From a bacterium (GTDB taxonomy: Bacteria > Patescibacteriota > Microgenomatia > Levybacterales > UBA12049): a stretch of DNA of 47,059 bases. The stretch lies in the NCBI GenBank assembly GCA_021780675.1, contig JAJXYH010000019.1, forward strand, positions 1 through 47,059, written 5' to 3'. Below are positions 21,547 through 30,777 of the stretch, piece by piece. How positions within the stretch are numbered: position 1 is the stretch's first letter; every line of letters begins with the position of its first letter. The position numbers and the translations under genes were made by a program. A model generated the notes under the pieces. The model was not told where the DNA came from. It saw only the letters and a program-made list of their open reading frames with translations, and made no database searches.

Positions 21547-23061
21547 ATGTTAGTTTGGTTTAAAAGGGGATTTTATTTATTTTTTGCAATTTTTATAATT
21601 TATAACATTTTTTTATCCTCTACTTTGGTAAGGTTGGGAGAGGTTAACTTATCAAATGATATCGGACGTGATTTTCTTCTTTTACAAGAACTAGACCAGA
21701 AAAAAATTGTTTTGATTGGAGCAAGGTCTAATGTGCAAGGTGTTTTCCATGGGCCACTGTGGACCTATTTGAATTACCCTGCCTATCTTATCGGTAAAGG
21801 TGATCCTGTAACAGTTGCCTGGGGTTGGGTTTTATTCTCCATAATTTCGTTAGTAACTACTTTTATAATTATGAAAAAATTATTCGGTAATTTAGCTGCT
21901 TTTCTTACAACAGCCATGTTGTCGGTTTATATTGTTCCTTTTATAGATAGTATGTTTGGTCCATACGCAATGTATTTCTTTATACCTGCATTTCTTTTTT
22001 CGATTTACAAATATTTTCTAAGTAAAAGACCAGTATTTTTAGCTATACATTTTATGTTAGCCGCTTTTCTTATACATTTGAATATTGGTTCCGGCATTTT
22101 GCTTGCAATGCTTTCCCTGGGACTTAGTTTGGGATTTATTGTAAAGAATAAATTATGGATTCATATTTTTTCACTTTTTACGCTTCCTTTGTTTTGTATT
22201 AATTTTATAATTTTTGATTTAAGACATAACTTTTTAATTACTAAATCTTTACTTAATTTAGGTAAATCTTCGAAATTTATTATTCCTTTTAATGACTGGA
22301 TTTTTCAGAGAATTGACTTAGCAGTTTCAATGCAACTTTTATTAACAAACATAGTCTACTTATCAGTTTTAATTTTTATTTTAGTAATGTTGTTTACGAT
22401 TATTAAAATTAAAAACAAAGAAAAACATAGGACATTTTTTATTATTTTGGCGTTTTATTATTTTGGATTTATGGTGCTTAGTTATTTTAATAAAGGAGCA
22501 CTTTTGGTTGACCAAATATTTTTTCTAATTCCCTTAACGATTATTTGGCTTGGTATCCTTAGTGTAGGAAAATATAGACAACTATTTATTTTAATAGTTA
22601 TAGTGGTTTTATATCTTAATTTTAATACCGCAAAAGCATTCGTGGAAAGTTCGAGTACTACAATAGGTAAAATTCCCGATTCATGGGTCTCTTTGAAGAA
22701 TGTTGCTTCCTCTATAATAAAAGAGGAAAGAGGAAAACAGTTTGGATATTTTGTTTATGCTCCAGACTCCTTTGCATATCAACAGCGTTACGCAATGATT
22801 TTTTCGTTTAAAAAAGCTGATTTAAAAGCATTTGAATATAAAAAAATGCCTGTAACTTTTATAGTTGTTTCTCCGAGGCCCGTAAATAAACCATATATGA
22901 GTGAAGAGTGGTGGATAGAGAATGAGGCCAAAATTAACACAAAACCGTCCGAAGTTAAAAATTTCCCAAGTGGTTATAAGATAGAAAAATTTGAATTGAG
23001 TAATGATGAGCAAAATGTGCTTTTTGATCCCAACATAAAGCTGGAATTGAATTTCCGCTAG
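21547..23061 (+). CDS. Polytopic GT-C fold glycosyltransferase (GT39/ArnT-like)
   Basis: A 504-residue integral membrane protein with about ten to twelve spans and a C-terminal outer domain of about 130 residues. The first outer loop holds NDIGRDFLLLQEL, where an acidic residue pair after span 1 is the usual catalytic position in GT-C enzymes using polyprenyl-phosphate sugars. VFHGPLWTYLNYPAYLIG matches the loop seen in the PMT_2/GT39 group. It probably glycosylates a surface protein or lipid outside the membrane; donor and acceptor are unknown. It is the first gene of a plus-strand run that ends at 25005. Confidence 0.7.
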   Translation: MLVWFKRGFYLFFAIFIIYNIFLSSTLVRLGEVNLSNDIGRDFLLLQELDQKKIVLIGARSNVQGVFHGPLWTYLNYPAYLIGKGDPVTVAWGWVLFSIISLVTTFIIMKKLFGNLAAFLTTAMLSVYIVPFIDSMFGPYAMYFFIPAFLFSIYKYFLSKRPVFLAIHFMLAAFLIHLNIGSGILLAMLSLGLSLGFIVKNKLWIHIFSLFTLPLFCINFIIFDLRHNFLITKSLLNLGKSSKFIIPFNDWIFQRIDLAVSMQLLLTNIVYLSVLIFILVMLFTIIKIKNKEKHRTFFIILAFYYFGFMVLSYFNKGALLVDQIFFLIPLTIIWLGILSVGKYRQLFILIVIVVLYLNFNTAKAFVESSSTTIGKIPDSWVSLKNVASSIIKEERGKQFGYFVYAPDSFAYQQRYAMIFSFKKADLKAFEYKKMPVTFIVVSPRPVNKPYMSEEWWIENEAKINTKPSEVKNFPSGYKIEKFELSNDEQNVLFDPNIKLELNFR

Positions 23062-23114
23062 CCACAATTAAGCTTCAATAAGGTTAAATTAGCCGTTAAT
23101 TATAATATTTGTTG

Positions 23115-23120
23115 TATAAT
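23115..23120 (+). promoter_or_regulatory. -10 box before the 23131 gene
   Basis: TATAAT ten bases before ATG 23131; a further TATAAT lies at 23101-23106. The leader would be about 3 bases. Confidence 0.35.
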
Positions 23121-23130
23121 TATTAACTAA

Positions 23131-23373
23131 ATGAGCTTATTAAAGAATAATCTTCTTGTTTTATTATTTTTACTGCTGTTTTCCGCATTTTTTGTAAAAA
23201 GCATGCTTAACTTTGTTAAGTTTATTAAAGAATTATCCCTTAAACCAATAATACCTACGGTTTCCACCTGCCCGTATAAAACGCTAAAAGATTTCCAAAA
23301 TACTCCTAACGGAGAATATGTATATGCTCTTTATAGGTATGAAAGTATGGGGGTAGTATGCAGCAAAAAATAA
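23131..23373 (+). CDS. Small membrane protein, function unknown
   Basis: An 80-residue protein with one strong membrane span (residues 7-27, LLVLLFLLLFSAFFVKS), then a short outer domain with two cysteines and NGEYVYALYRYES. It overlaps the next GT-C gene by 16 bases, so the two are translated together and may act together. No family recognised. Confidence 0.55.
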   Translation: MSLLKNNLLVLLFLLLFSAFFVKSMLNFVKFIKELSLKPIIPTVSTCPYKTLKDFQNTPNGEYVYALYRYESMGVVCSKK

Positions 23374-24443
23374 ATTGTTTACTTATTATTTTAATTGTTT
23401 TTAATGTTTTGTTTGTGTTTTGGGGAGCTCATCTTTATCCATTAAGTAGTTTAGATGCAGTGAGTATTTGGTACTTAAAAGCAAAAGCTATTTTTTTAAG
23501 TGGCGGTCATATTCCCATTAATGTTCTTAAAGACAGTATTTATTCCAATTCTCATCAGCAATATCCATTATTAGTATCATATATTTTCTATTTTTTCTAT
23601 TTGATTTTAGGGAGTATAAATACAAGCGTTGTTGCTTTTATTAATCCGTTACTTTATTTACTAGTATTGTCTATTACATATAAAGTTTTTAGGCAAATTA
23701 ATTTTAGCAAAACTTATGCACTATTATTTACCTACTGTTATTCAATGTTTTCACCTCTTTTGGCAGCGGGCGGAAGAATGCATTCGGGTGATGCAGATAT
23801 ATTTGTCGTTTTTGCATACTGGATCTCAATTTTTTTAACTTTTAAATTCCTGGAGACTAAAAACTATAAATATTTTTGGTCGTTAATAATATCAATTATG
23901 ATTGCATCACAAATTAAAGCCGAAGGCATATTTTTAATTGCGATTTTATTATTTATTCCGGTTATAAAAAAAGTTAAATTGTTTTCACTCTTTATTTCGC
24001 TGTTTCCATTTATTCTTTGGAGACTAATTATTTATTATTCCCAAATTCCCAACGACTTTTATTATATTATTCCAACATTCCAAACATTGCTACTGCGTAG
24101 TTTTGAGGTAGTGTATTTTACGGCTAAAGAAATGATAAATGTTAACAATTGGTATATATTTTGGCCAGTTTTTTTATTATTCTCTTTGTTTGGTAAAATA
24201 AAGATTAATTTACAAACTAGAATATTATTATTAACTTTATCGATGATGTCAGCATTTTTACTTATTAATTATCTTTTTTCAAATATAGATCCTCATATCT
24301 ATGTTTCTTCCTCTATAGACAGATTGCTGCTTCAATTTTCTCCATTTTATTTTATAATATTCGCAATGCTAGTTAAGAACGAAATATCTAAGTTAGATCA
24401 AAAAGTGATATATAAGAAATTTAAAAGTATGCTGCTTAAATAA
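23358..24443 (+). CDS. Polytopic GT-C like glycosyltransferase
   Basis: A 361-residue protein with about nine membrane spans. LSSLDAVSIWYLKAKAIF in the first outer loop places Asp after span 1 as in GT-C glycosyltransferases, and HQQYPLLVSYIFYF matches the following loop of the GT39-like group. It is shorter than the 21547 enzyme and lacks a large C-terminal outer domain. Donor and acceptor are unknown. It is followed by the 24445 gene after one base. Confidence 0.65.
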   Translation: MQQKINCLLIILIVFNVLFVFWGAHLYPLSSLDAVSIWYLKAKAIFLSGGHIPINVLKDSIYSNSHQQYPLLVSYIFYFFYLILGSINTSVVAFINPLLYLLVLSITYKVFRQINFSKTYALLFTYCYSMFSPLLAAGGRMHSGDADIFVVFAYWISIFLTFKFLETKNYKYFWSLIISIMIASQIKAEGIFLIAILLFIPVIKKVKLFSLFISLFPFILWRLIIYYSQIPNDFYYIIPTFQTLLLRSFEVVYFTAKEMINVNNWYIFWPVFLLFSLFGKIKINLQTRILLLTLSMMSAFLLINYLFSNIDPHIYVSSSIDRLLLQFSPFYFIIFAMLVKNEISKLDQKVIYKKFKSMLLK

Positions 24444-24444
24444 G

Positions 24445-25005
24445 ATGAATAAAAAAGATGTTTTAAAAATTGCACTCTTGGATTTTGCGTTTTTTCTATT
24501 AGGAACTTTACTTTTTGTCCTTAGTTTTAGTACTCCTATTTTTGGGTGGGTATCAATACTTTTTTATAGAGGAATATATTTGCTTGTTTTTGCGAGTTTA
24601 CTAATGTTGGCAATAATGCTTATATTTAAAAAATCAAAATACGGAAGACTATTAACATACAGAGATTTAATAATGGTAATGGTATTATTTGTTTCAATTA
24701 ATATTATGTTTTTTACATTAGTTCCGGTAACAATTGAACGTTCGGTGTCTGTTTACATGTTAGGATACCTTGATAAAAATTCCAATGTAATACTTACAGA
24801 CAGTCAATTGTCTGACGCATTCGTTAAACAATATGTAAAGGACGATAAAGCAATGGATAAAAGATTAAATGAACAAATTTATTCCGGAAATGTAAGCTCT
24901 AGGAGCGGAGGATATATAATAACAGAAAGAGGAAAAAGCTTAGTAAATATATTCTTAATTATTGCAAGAATATTCAATGTTAACACAAAGATAATAAAAG
25001 AATAA
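24445..25005 (+). CDS. Membrane protein with possible C-terminal winged-helix-like region, function unknown
   Basis: A 186-residue protein with about three membrane spans (roughly residues 9-31, 38-62, 76-98), followed by about 85 soluble residues. This part, including LTDSQLSDAFVKQYV and GGYIITERGKSLVNIF, has the helix and Tyr-x-[IL]-T-x-[RK]-G pattern of a small winged-helix wing, so it could be a membrane-tethered nucleic-acid- or protein-binding domain; that is a guess from pattern. Last gene of the plus-strand run; its stop is two bases from the convergent 25008 gene. Confidence 0.5.
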   Translation: MNKKDVLKIALLDFAFFLLGTLLFVLSFSTPIFGWVSILFYRGIYLLVFASLLMLAIMLIFKKSKYGRLLTYRDLIMVMVLFVSINIMFFTLVPVTIERSVSVYMLGYLDKNSNVILTDSQLSDAFVKQYVKDDKAMDKRLNEQIYSGNVSSRSGGYIITERGKSLVNIFLIIARIFNVNTKIIKE

Positions 25006-25007
25006 AA

Positions 25008-26597
25008 TTATATCTGGGGGGCTTTTAAGAAATTAATTAAGTAATTATATGTTGACCTTAAAAGACTTTCCTTCTTAGGAACCACTTGGTTTTGAACCAT
25101 TTTAGATTCACTAATAATCGGATCGGGAATTTCTGCTGTTTGTTTTTCTTTTAAAAAGAATATATATACCCTTGCGGGTGGTGAACCGTAGGTTCTAAAT
25201 GCATATAACTTTGCAAGATAATTTATTTCGGGGGTATTTAAATTGCAACCTATGCAGCTAAATACATAGAAATTAGCGTTTTTTAATTTGTTTTGATTTT
25301 GCGGTATGGCCAATACTTCTTTTACATTTTGGTAAAAAGCATATGCGTACAGGTCGCTATCTACATAAGAACCCGGATTTACAATTATGGTATCGTAAGG
25401 GATAAGGTAAGGACTTACAGCTTTTGCAAGAATGTATCTAAAAAGGTTAGACGCATCTTGTTGGTATTTCCAATCTTGTATCCTTAATGCATAAATTATT
25501 GAGAAAAATAAAACAGCAAGAACAAGAAATTTAAATTTTATTAAGTTGTCTAGAATAATCCTTGCGGAGGCAAATACTATAAATGGTGTAAGGATATAAA
25601 TCCAGAATGGATGCCCGAATGAGCCTTCGGGAAAAAGAATTATATTTGCTATTCCACAGGAAAAATAGGCAAAAAGCAAAAGGTCTATATTGTCTAATTT
25701 TTTTACAAGCAATTTTCTTACAAAAATTATTAAATAGAAAAGACTTAAAATTACGAATATGGGATTAAAATAAATAATAAATCTTATTATTAAAAGCAGA
25801 GACCAACGAAGTGGCCACAAAGATAATGAAAATAATAAACTTCCAACACTCCGGTTTAATATTGATGCAATTAGATTATTAAAATTTCCAAGTACAAGAT
25901 AGGCATAAAACAGGAATAAAATTGCTGTAACCGTAGAAGTTGCAATAAGAATCAAGCCCTTTCTCCATTTTTTGTGTTTTAGAAAAAGCGGGAACAGAAA
26001 CGGAGTAAAATAAGTCATTGGCCAGTCGCATAAGGTTCCCAAGATAACGGCAATTAATGCAAGATAAAAGTTTTTTTCATTTTTAGTTCTAATATACTTT
26101 AATGAAAAATATGATGTTAAAGTTATAAATAATAAAGTCCATGGCCCCTGAAAAGTAATTTTTCCAAATACTACAGTTGTGGGAACTAAGGAAGCGATAA
26201 AAAGACTAAGTACAGCGAATTTCTTATCATTTAATTCTTTGCCGATAAAATATATGACCGGTAAAATTAAAAATGCAGGCAATACTTTTGCCAGTCTTCC
26301 GACCCAAAATCCGTCTCCGAATATTTTAAAAAGAAAAGTTTCTATGTAGACGGTAAGGGGCGGATGATGAAGGTAGAAGGCAGGATTTTGGGGAAGGTTT
26401 TTTGTTAACTCTACAACCGGTGCAAACTTTAAGTTAAAAAATCCAAAATTTATAAAGTTTCTTGAGGCAAGGGACATTAAGTTAAAATCCGATGCGTTGG
26501 GGCCGACATAGGGCATGTTTATATCCGTAGTGAATAAATACAAGGCAAATAAAATTGGCAGAAATAAAATAAGCAAATATTTGGTTTTTAAATTCAT
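25008..26597 (-). CDS. Dolichyl-phosphate-mannose-type GT39/ArnT-like glycosyltransferase
   Basis: A 529-residue membrane protein with about eleven spans and a C-terminal tail. The first outer loop carries GPNASDFNLMSLASRNF and then NPAFYLHHPPLTVYIETFL; HHPP-L is a hallmark loop of the PMT_2/ArnT family, which moves sugars from polyprenyl phosphate to proteins or lipids outside the membrane. The track starts at TTG 26612; ATG 26597 is more likely because an AT-rich -10-like sequence covers the TTG. It faces the plus-strand cluster end to end with no clear terminator between. Confidence 0.75.
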   Translation of the reverse strand: MNLKTKYLLILFLPILFALYLFTTDINMPYVGPNASDFNLMSLASRNFINFGFFNLKFAPVVELTKNLPQNPAFYLHHPPLTVYIETFLFKIFGDGFWVGRLAKVLPAFLILPVIYFIGKELNDKKFAVLSLFIASLVPTTVVFGKITFQGPWTLLFITLTSYFSLKYIRTKNEKNFYLALIAVILGTLCDWPMTYFTPFLFPLFLKHKKWRKGLILIATSTVTAILFLFYAYLVLGNFNNLIASILNRSVGSLLFSLSLWPLRWSLLLIIRFIIYFNPIFVILSLFYLIIFVRKLLVKKLDNIDLLLFAYFSCGIANIILFPEGSFGHPFWIYILTPFIVFASARIILDNLIKFKFLVLAVLFFSIIYALRIQDWKYQQDASNLFRYILAKAVSPYLIPYDTIIVNPGSYVDSDLYAYAFYQNVKEVLAIPQNQNKLKNANFYVFSCIGCNLNTPEINYLAKLYAFRTYGSPPARVYIFFLKEKQTAEIPDPIISESKMVQNQVVPKKESLLRSTYNYLINFLKAPQI

Positions 26598-26680
26598 AAG
26601 TTTACGTACCAATATATTTTAAATGGCAATAATTATACGGTAGATTATAACACTTCATTTTATTAAATTGATGTTTGGAT

Positions 26681-26710
26681 TTGTATAAGCTAAAATTGCT
26701 TTTATATAAA
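26681..26710 (+). promoter_or_regulatory. Promoter for leaderless dus
   Basis: TTGTAT (26681-26686), an 18-base spacer and TATAAA (26705-26710), then exactly seven bases to the ATG at 26718. Confidence 0.55.
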
Positions 26711-26717
26711 TTTAATA

Positions 26718-27683
26718 ATGAATAACTTTTGGCAAAAATTACCAAAACCTTTTACAGTTCTTGCTCCGATGGATGGGGTAACGGACGTTGTATTTAGGCA
26801 AATGATGGTTAGTATTGGAAGGCCGGACGTATTTTTTACAGAGTTTACCAGCACAAGCGGACTTATGTCTAAAGGGTTTGAAAAGGTTGTAAGAAGCTTG
26901 AAATTTAAGAAAAATGAGCTGCCGGTCGTTGCCCAGATTTGGGGTCTTAATCCGAAAGATTTTTATGATACAGCAAAACTTTGCAAAAAAATGGGATTTT
27001 CCGGAATAGATCTTAATATGGGTTGTCCAATCTATGGGGTAGTTAAAAAAGGAGCGTGTTCGGCATTAATTAAGAACAAGCCGCTTGCTAAAGAAATAAT
27101 TCAGGCTACCAAAGAAGGGGCACAGGGCCTACCGGTAAGCGTTAAGACCAGATTGGGTTTTGAAAACGAGCAAATTAACGATTGGATATCCTTTTTACTC
27201 GAACAAGATTTGCCTGCATTAATAATACATTTGCGTACGGTTGCGGAATTATCAAAAGTAGATGCTCATTGGGAATTAATGCCTAAAATAATTAAGTTAA
27301 AAAACAAGATTGCACCGGATACTAAGATCGTCGGCAACGGAGATATAAAAACTAAAGAAGAGATAGGGCAAAAATTTGAAAAGTATGGCTGTGATGGATT
27401 TATGATCGGCAGAGGAGTTTTTTTTGACCCGTGGATTTTTAATAATACATTTGATTATAGAAATGAAACTGCAGTTATGAGACTAAATTTGTATTTAGAA
27501 CATATAAAACTTTTTGAAAAAATCTGGAAAGATGAAAAGAACCCCGATAGCCTTAAAAAGTTTAGCAAAATGTATATTAATAATTTTAATGTCGCAACGG
27601 AATTTAGGAATAAAATAAATTTAACCAAGACAACGCAGGAAATGATTGAACTAATTAACCTCTACGTAAAAAATTTATCTTAA
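26718..27683 (+). CDS. tRNA-dihydrouridine synthase
   Basis: FMN enzyme reducing uridine to dihydrouridine in the tRNA D-loop. The 321 residues form a TIM barrel with LAPMDGVTDVVFR at 15-27, the NMGCP motif with the catalytic Cys near 103, VKTRLGF, HLRTVAEL (equivalent to the usual HGRT), GNGDI and CDGFMIGRGVFFDPWIF. The family is clear, but DusA, B or C type cannot be fixed by eye. It has its own leaderless-type promoter and lies before ileS. Confidence 0.93.
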   Translation: MNNFWQKLPKPFTVLAPMDGVTDVVFRQMMVSIGRPDVFFTEFTSTSGLMSKGFEKVVRSLKFKKNELPVVAQIWGLNPKDFYDTAKLCKKMGFSGIDLNMGCPIYGVVKKGACSALIKNKPLAKEIIQATKEGAQGLPVSVKTRLGFENEQINDWISFLLEQDLPALIIHLRTVAELSKVDAHWELMPKIIKLKNKIAPDTKIVGNGDIKTKEEIGQKFEKYGCDGFMIGRGVFFDPWIFNNTFDYRNETAVMRLNLYLEHIKLFEKIWKDEKNPDSLKKFSKMYINNFNVATEFRNKINLTKTTQEMIELINLYVKNLS

Positions 27684-27699
27684 AATGCAATACTTCCGG

Positions 27700-27728
27700 T
27701 TGAAGTTAGGTTCAAATTAAGCTAAAAT
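27700..27728 (+). promoter_or_regulatory. Promoter for leaderless ileS
   Basis: TTGAAG (27700-27705), a 17-base spacer and TAAAAT (27723-27728), then exactly seven bases to the ATG at 27736. Confidence 0.55.
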
Positions 27729-27735
27729 AAATTTT

Positions 27736-30700
27736 ATGTCAGAAACGAAGTCTTCTAAGAATTCTAAGGACGGTTTTAAGCCTGTTACCCCCCAAGTAGA
27801 TTTTCCTGCCTTGGAAAAAGAAATACTTAACCGTTGGGAAAAAGAAAAACTGGTTGATAAGTACCTACATAGGAACGATAAGTCAAAAGATGTCTATTCA
27901 TTTTTGGATGGTCCGATTACCGCTAATAATCCGATGGCAGTTCATCATGCATGGGGAAGAACTTACAAAGATCTTTGGCAAAGGTTTTGGAATATGCGAG
28001 GGTATAGGCAGAGGTTTCAGAATGGATTTGATTGTCAGGGCCTGTGGGTTGAAGTAGAAGTAGAAAAAGAGTTGGGAATTAGGAATAAAAAAGATATTGA
28101 AAATCTTGTTGAAGGAGATAGGAAAGCAAGTATTGCCAAATTTGTTCAACTTTGTAAAGACAGGGTCATAAAATATTCCACGATGCAAGCTATGCAAAGC
28201 CAAAGACTGGCAGAGTTTATGGATTGGGACAACTCCTATTACACAATGTCGGATGAAAATAATTACATGATTTGGCATTTCTTAAAAACCTGTAGTGACA
28301 GGGGTTGGATTTATAAGGGAAAAGATTCTGTTCCTTGGTGTCCAAGGTGCGAAACGGCAATTTCCCAGCATGAGATGCTAACGGAAGATTATAAAGAGTT
28401 AACTCATGAGACGATATTTTTTAAACTGCCGATTTTGGATAAGGGGTTTGAAAATACTTTCCTTTTGGTTTGGACAACAACTCCGTGGACAATTCCTGCA
28501 AATGTAGCGGTAGGTGTAAATTCTAAATTTACATATAAAATTTACAAGAATAATAAGCTTAACGAAAAAATTATATTTATAGCAAAAGATGAGCTTGGAC
28601 AAGTGCCGACAAGAGAGCTAAAGGGTAAACAACTTGCTGTTTCCGATTATATTTTCAATTCGGTTGAAGGAGAATGGGAAGAATTGGAGGAAATAAAGGG
28701 ACAAAAGTTAATCGGACTTAAATATGAAGGGCCGTTTGATAATCTGCCAATGGTAGAGGAGGCAAGAAAAGAAAATCCAGATACATTCCATAGGGTTGTG
28801 GACGGATCGGAAATTGTTGTTTCAACAGAAGGAACGGGGCTTTTGCATGTTGCGCCGGGCGCAGGAAAAGAGGATTTTGATTTAGGAAAAGTTGAAAAGT
28901 TATCGATAATTTCTCCAATTGCCGATGATGCTTCTTACCTTGAAGGAATGAACGAATTCAGTGGACAGAATGCCAAGAAACACCCGGAGATAATTATTGA
29001 TTACCTTAAAACCTATCTAAAGGGAAGGTTTTTATTAAAAACCATGCATTATACACATAGGTATCCTGCGTGCTGGAGATGTAAAGCAGAGCTGGTATGG
29101 AAGGTAACATACGAGTGGTATATAGCAATGGATAAAAAGGAAGGATCAGATAAAAACTCGGAGACGTTAAGAGAGCAAATGATCGATACGGCAAAAATGA
29201 TCGAGTGGAGACCAACGTTTGGTTTGGAAAGAGAACTGGATTGGTTAACAAATATGCATGATTGGCTTATAAGTAAAAAAAATAGGTATTGGGGTCTTGC
29301 GCTTCCGATTTTTGAATGTCAGCATTGCGGAAATTTTGAAGTAATAGGTTCAAAAGAAGAGTTAAAAGAAAAAGCAATAGAAGGATGGAGTAAATTTGAA
29401 GGTAAAAGTCCCCACAAGCCATTTATTGATGAAATAAAAATAAAATGCTCAAAATGCGGTGAGAAGGTAAGTAGAGTTGATGATGTTGGAAATGTTTGGC
29501 TTGATGCAGGAATAGTACCCTTTTCTACGTACATAGATCCTAAACTTAAGAAATTAAGCTATACGGAAGATAAAAAATATTGGCAGGAATGGTTCCCGGC
29601 GGATTTTATTACGGAATCTTTTCCAGGACAATTTAAAAACTGGTTTTATTCGCTTATTGCAATGTCCACGGTTTTAGAAAAGAAAAATCCGTTTAAATTG
29701 GTTTTAGGGTTTGGTTCCATGCTTGGTGAGGATGGAAGGCCGATGCATAAATCCTGGGGGAATTCGATAGAGTTTAATGAGGGCGCGGATAAAATAGGTG
29801 TTGACGTTATGAGGTGGATGTATGTTTCCCATAATCCCGAACTGAATTTACTTTTCGGATATAAAAAGGCAGACGAAACAAGAAGAAGGTTCCATCTTAT
29901 GCTTTGGAATATTTATAACTTTTTTGTAACTTATGCAAAGGTAGATAACTGGACAGCAAAAAATAATTTAAACTTTAAATTAACTTCCGAAAATCTTTTG
30001 GATAAATGGATTTATTCCCGTTTTAATAATAGTGTTTTGACAGTTACGTCTTCTTTAGAAGATTACAATGTGCAAAAAGCAGCATTAGAAATTGAATCTC
30101 TGGTAAGCGATTTATCACTTTGGTATATACGAAGAAGTAGGGATAGAGTAGGCCCTTCAAGCGAGGATAAAAAAGATAGGGATAGTTTCTACGAAACAAC
30201 TTATTTTGTTTTAGTAAACCTTTCAAAGCTAATCGCTCCGTTTATTCCGTTTATTTCGGAAGAGATCTTTACAAACCTAACCGATGAGAGTTCTGTTCAT
30301 TTATCCGATTGGCCAAAAAATGACCCCAAAGCAATTGATAAAAAACTGGAAGAAGAAATGTCTTATGCAAGACTTTTGGTTGAATCGGCGCACGCCTTAA
30401 GAAAACAATCCGAAGTAAAGGTAAGGATTCCGATAAAGAAGATGACGTATGACGGGCCGATCAAGCTTTCCGAGAAAGTTTTGGAAATTGTTAAGCAGGA
30501 GATAAACGTATATGATTTATCCTTTAATAAATCAAGTGATGAATTTAAGGTAGTTGCCGCTACCAATGATGATAATCTTGATTTGAATTTCGGACTGGCA
30601 AGGGATATTGTTAGAAAAGTTCAGGAAGAGAGAAAAAATTTACAAACAAGGACGGATGAAAAAGTTAAAATTACAATTCCTTTTTGGCCGAGGGAACACG

Positions 30701-30777
30701 AGGATTATATAAAAAGAAAAGCATTGATAAGTAAAATTATCGAGGGAAATAAATTTTTGGTTGAAAAAGATGAATAG
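27736..30777 (+). CDS. ileS: Isoleucyl-tRNA synthetase
   Basis: Class I synthetase charging tRNA-Ile, 1013 residues. NNPMAVHHAWGRTYKD near 64-79 stands at the HIGH position, with VHH replacing HIGH but the last His kept. TTPWTIPANVAVGV is the start of the editing domain. KMSKS is replaced by MHKSWGN in DGRPMHKSWGN. Four CxxC motifs (CPRC, CWRC, CQHC, CSKC) suggest zinc sites. The anticodon-binding helical domain follows. These variants match a known IleRS subgroup rather than decay. The start is set by a leaderless-type promoter; rodA begins 8 bases before its stop. Confidence 0.93.
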   Translation: MSETKSSKNSKDGFKPVTPQVDFPALEKEILNRWEKEKLVDKYLHRNDKSKDVYSFLDGPITANNPMAVHHAWGRTYKDLWQRFWNMRGYRQRFQNGFDCQGLWVEVEVEKELGIRNKKDIENLVEGDRKASIAKFVQLCKDRVIKYSTMQAMQSQRLAEFMDWDNSYYTMSDENNYMIWHFLKTCSDRGWIYKGKDSVPWCPRCETAISQHEMLTEDYKELTHETIFFKLPILDKGFENTFLLVWTTTPWTIPANVAVGVNSKFTYKIYKNNKLNEKIIFIAKDELGQVPTRELKGKQLAVSDYIFNSVEGEWEELEEIKGQKLIGLKYEGPFDNLPMVEEARKENPDTFHRVVDGSEIVVSTEGTGLLHVAPGAGKEDFDLGKVEKLSIISPIADDASYLEGMNEFSGQNAKKHPEIIIDYLKTYLKGRFLLKTMHYTHRYPACWRCKAELVWKVTYEWYIAMDKKEGSDKNSETLREQMIDTAKMIEWRPTFGLERELDWLTNMHDWLISKKNRYWGLALPIFECQHCGNFEVIGSKEELKEKAIEGWSKFEGKSPHKPFIDEIKIKCSKCGEKVSRVDDVGNVWLDAGIVPFSTYIDPKLKKLSYTEDKKYWQEWFPADFITESFPGQFKNWFYSLIAMSTVLEKKNPFKLVLGFGSMLGEDGRPMHKSWGNSIEFNEGADKIGVDVMRWMYVSHNPELNLLFGYKKADETRRRFHLMLWNIYNFFVTYAKVDNWTAKNNLNFKLTSENLLDKWIYSRFNNSVLTVTSSLEDYNVQKAALEIESLVSDLSLWYIRRSRDRVGPSSEDKKDRDSFYETTYFVLVNLSKLIAPFIPFISEEIFTNLTDESSVHLSDWPKNDPKAIDKKLEEEMSYARLLVESAHALRKQSEVKVRIPIKKMTYDGPIKLSEKVLEIVKQEINVYDLSFNKSSDEFKVVAATNDDNLDLNFGLARDIVRKVQEERKNLQTRTDEKVKITIPFWPREHEDYIKRKALISKIIEGNKFLVEKDE

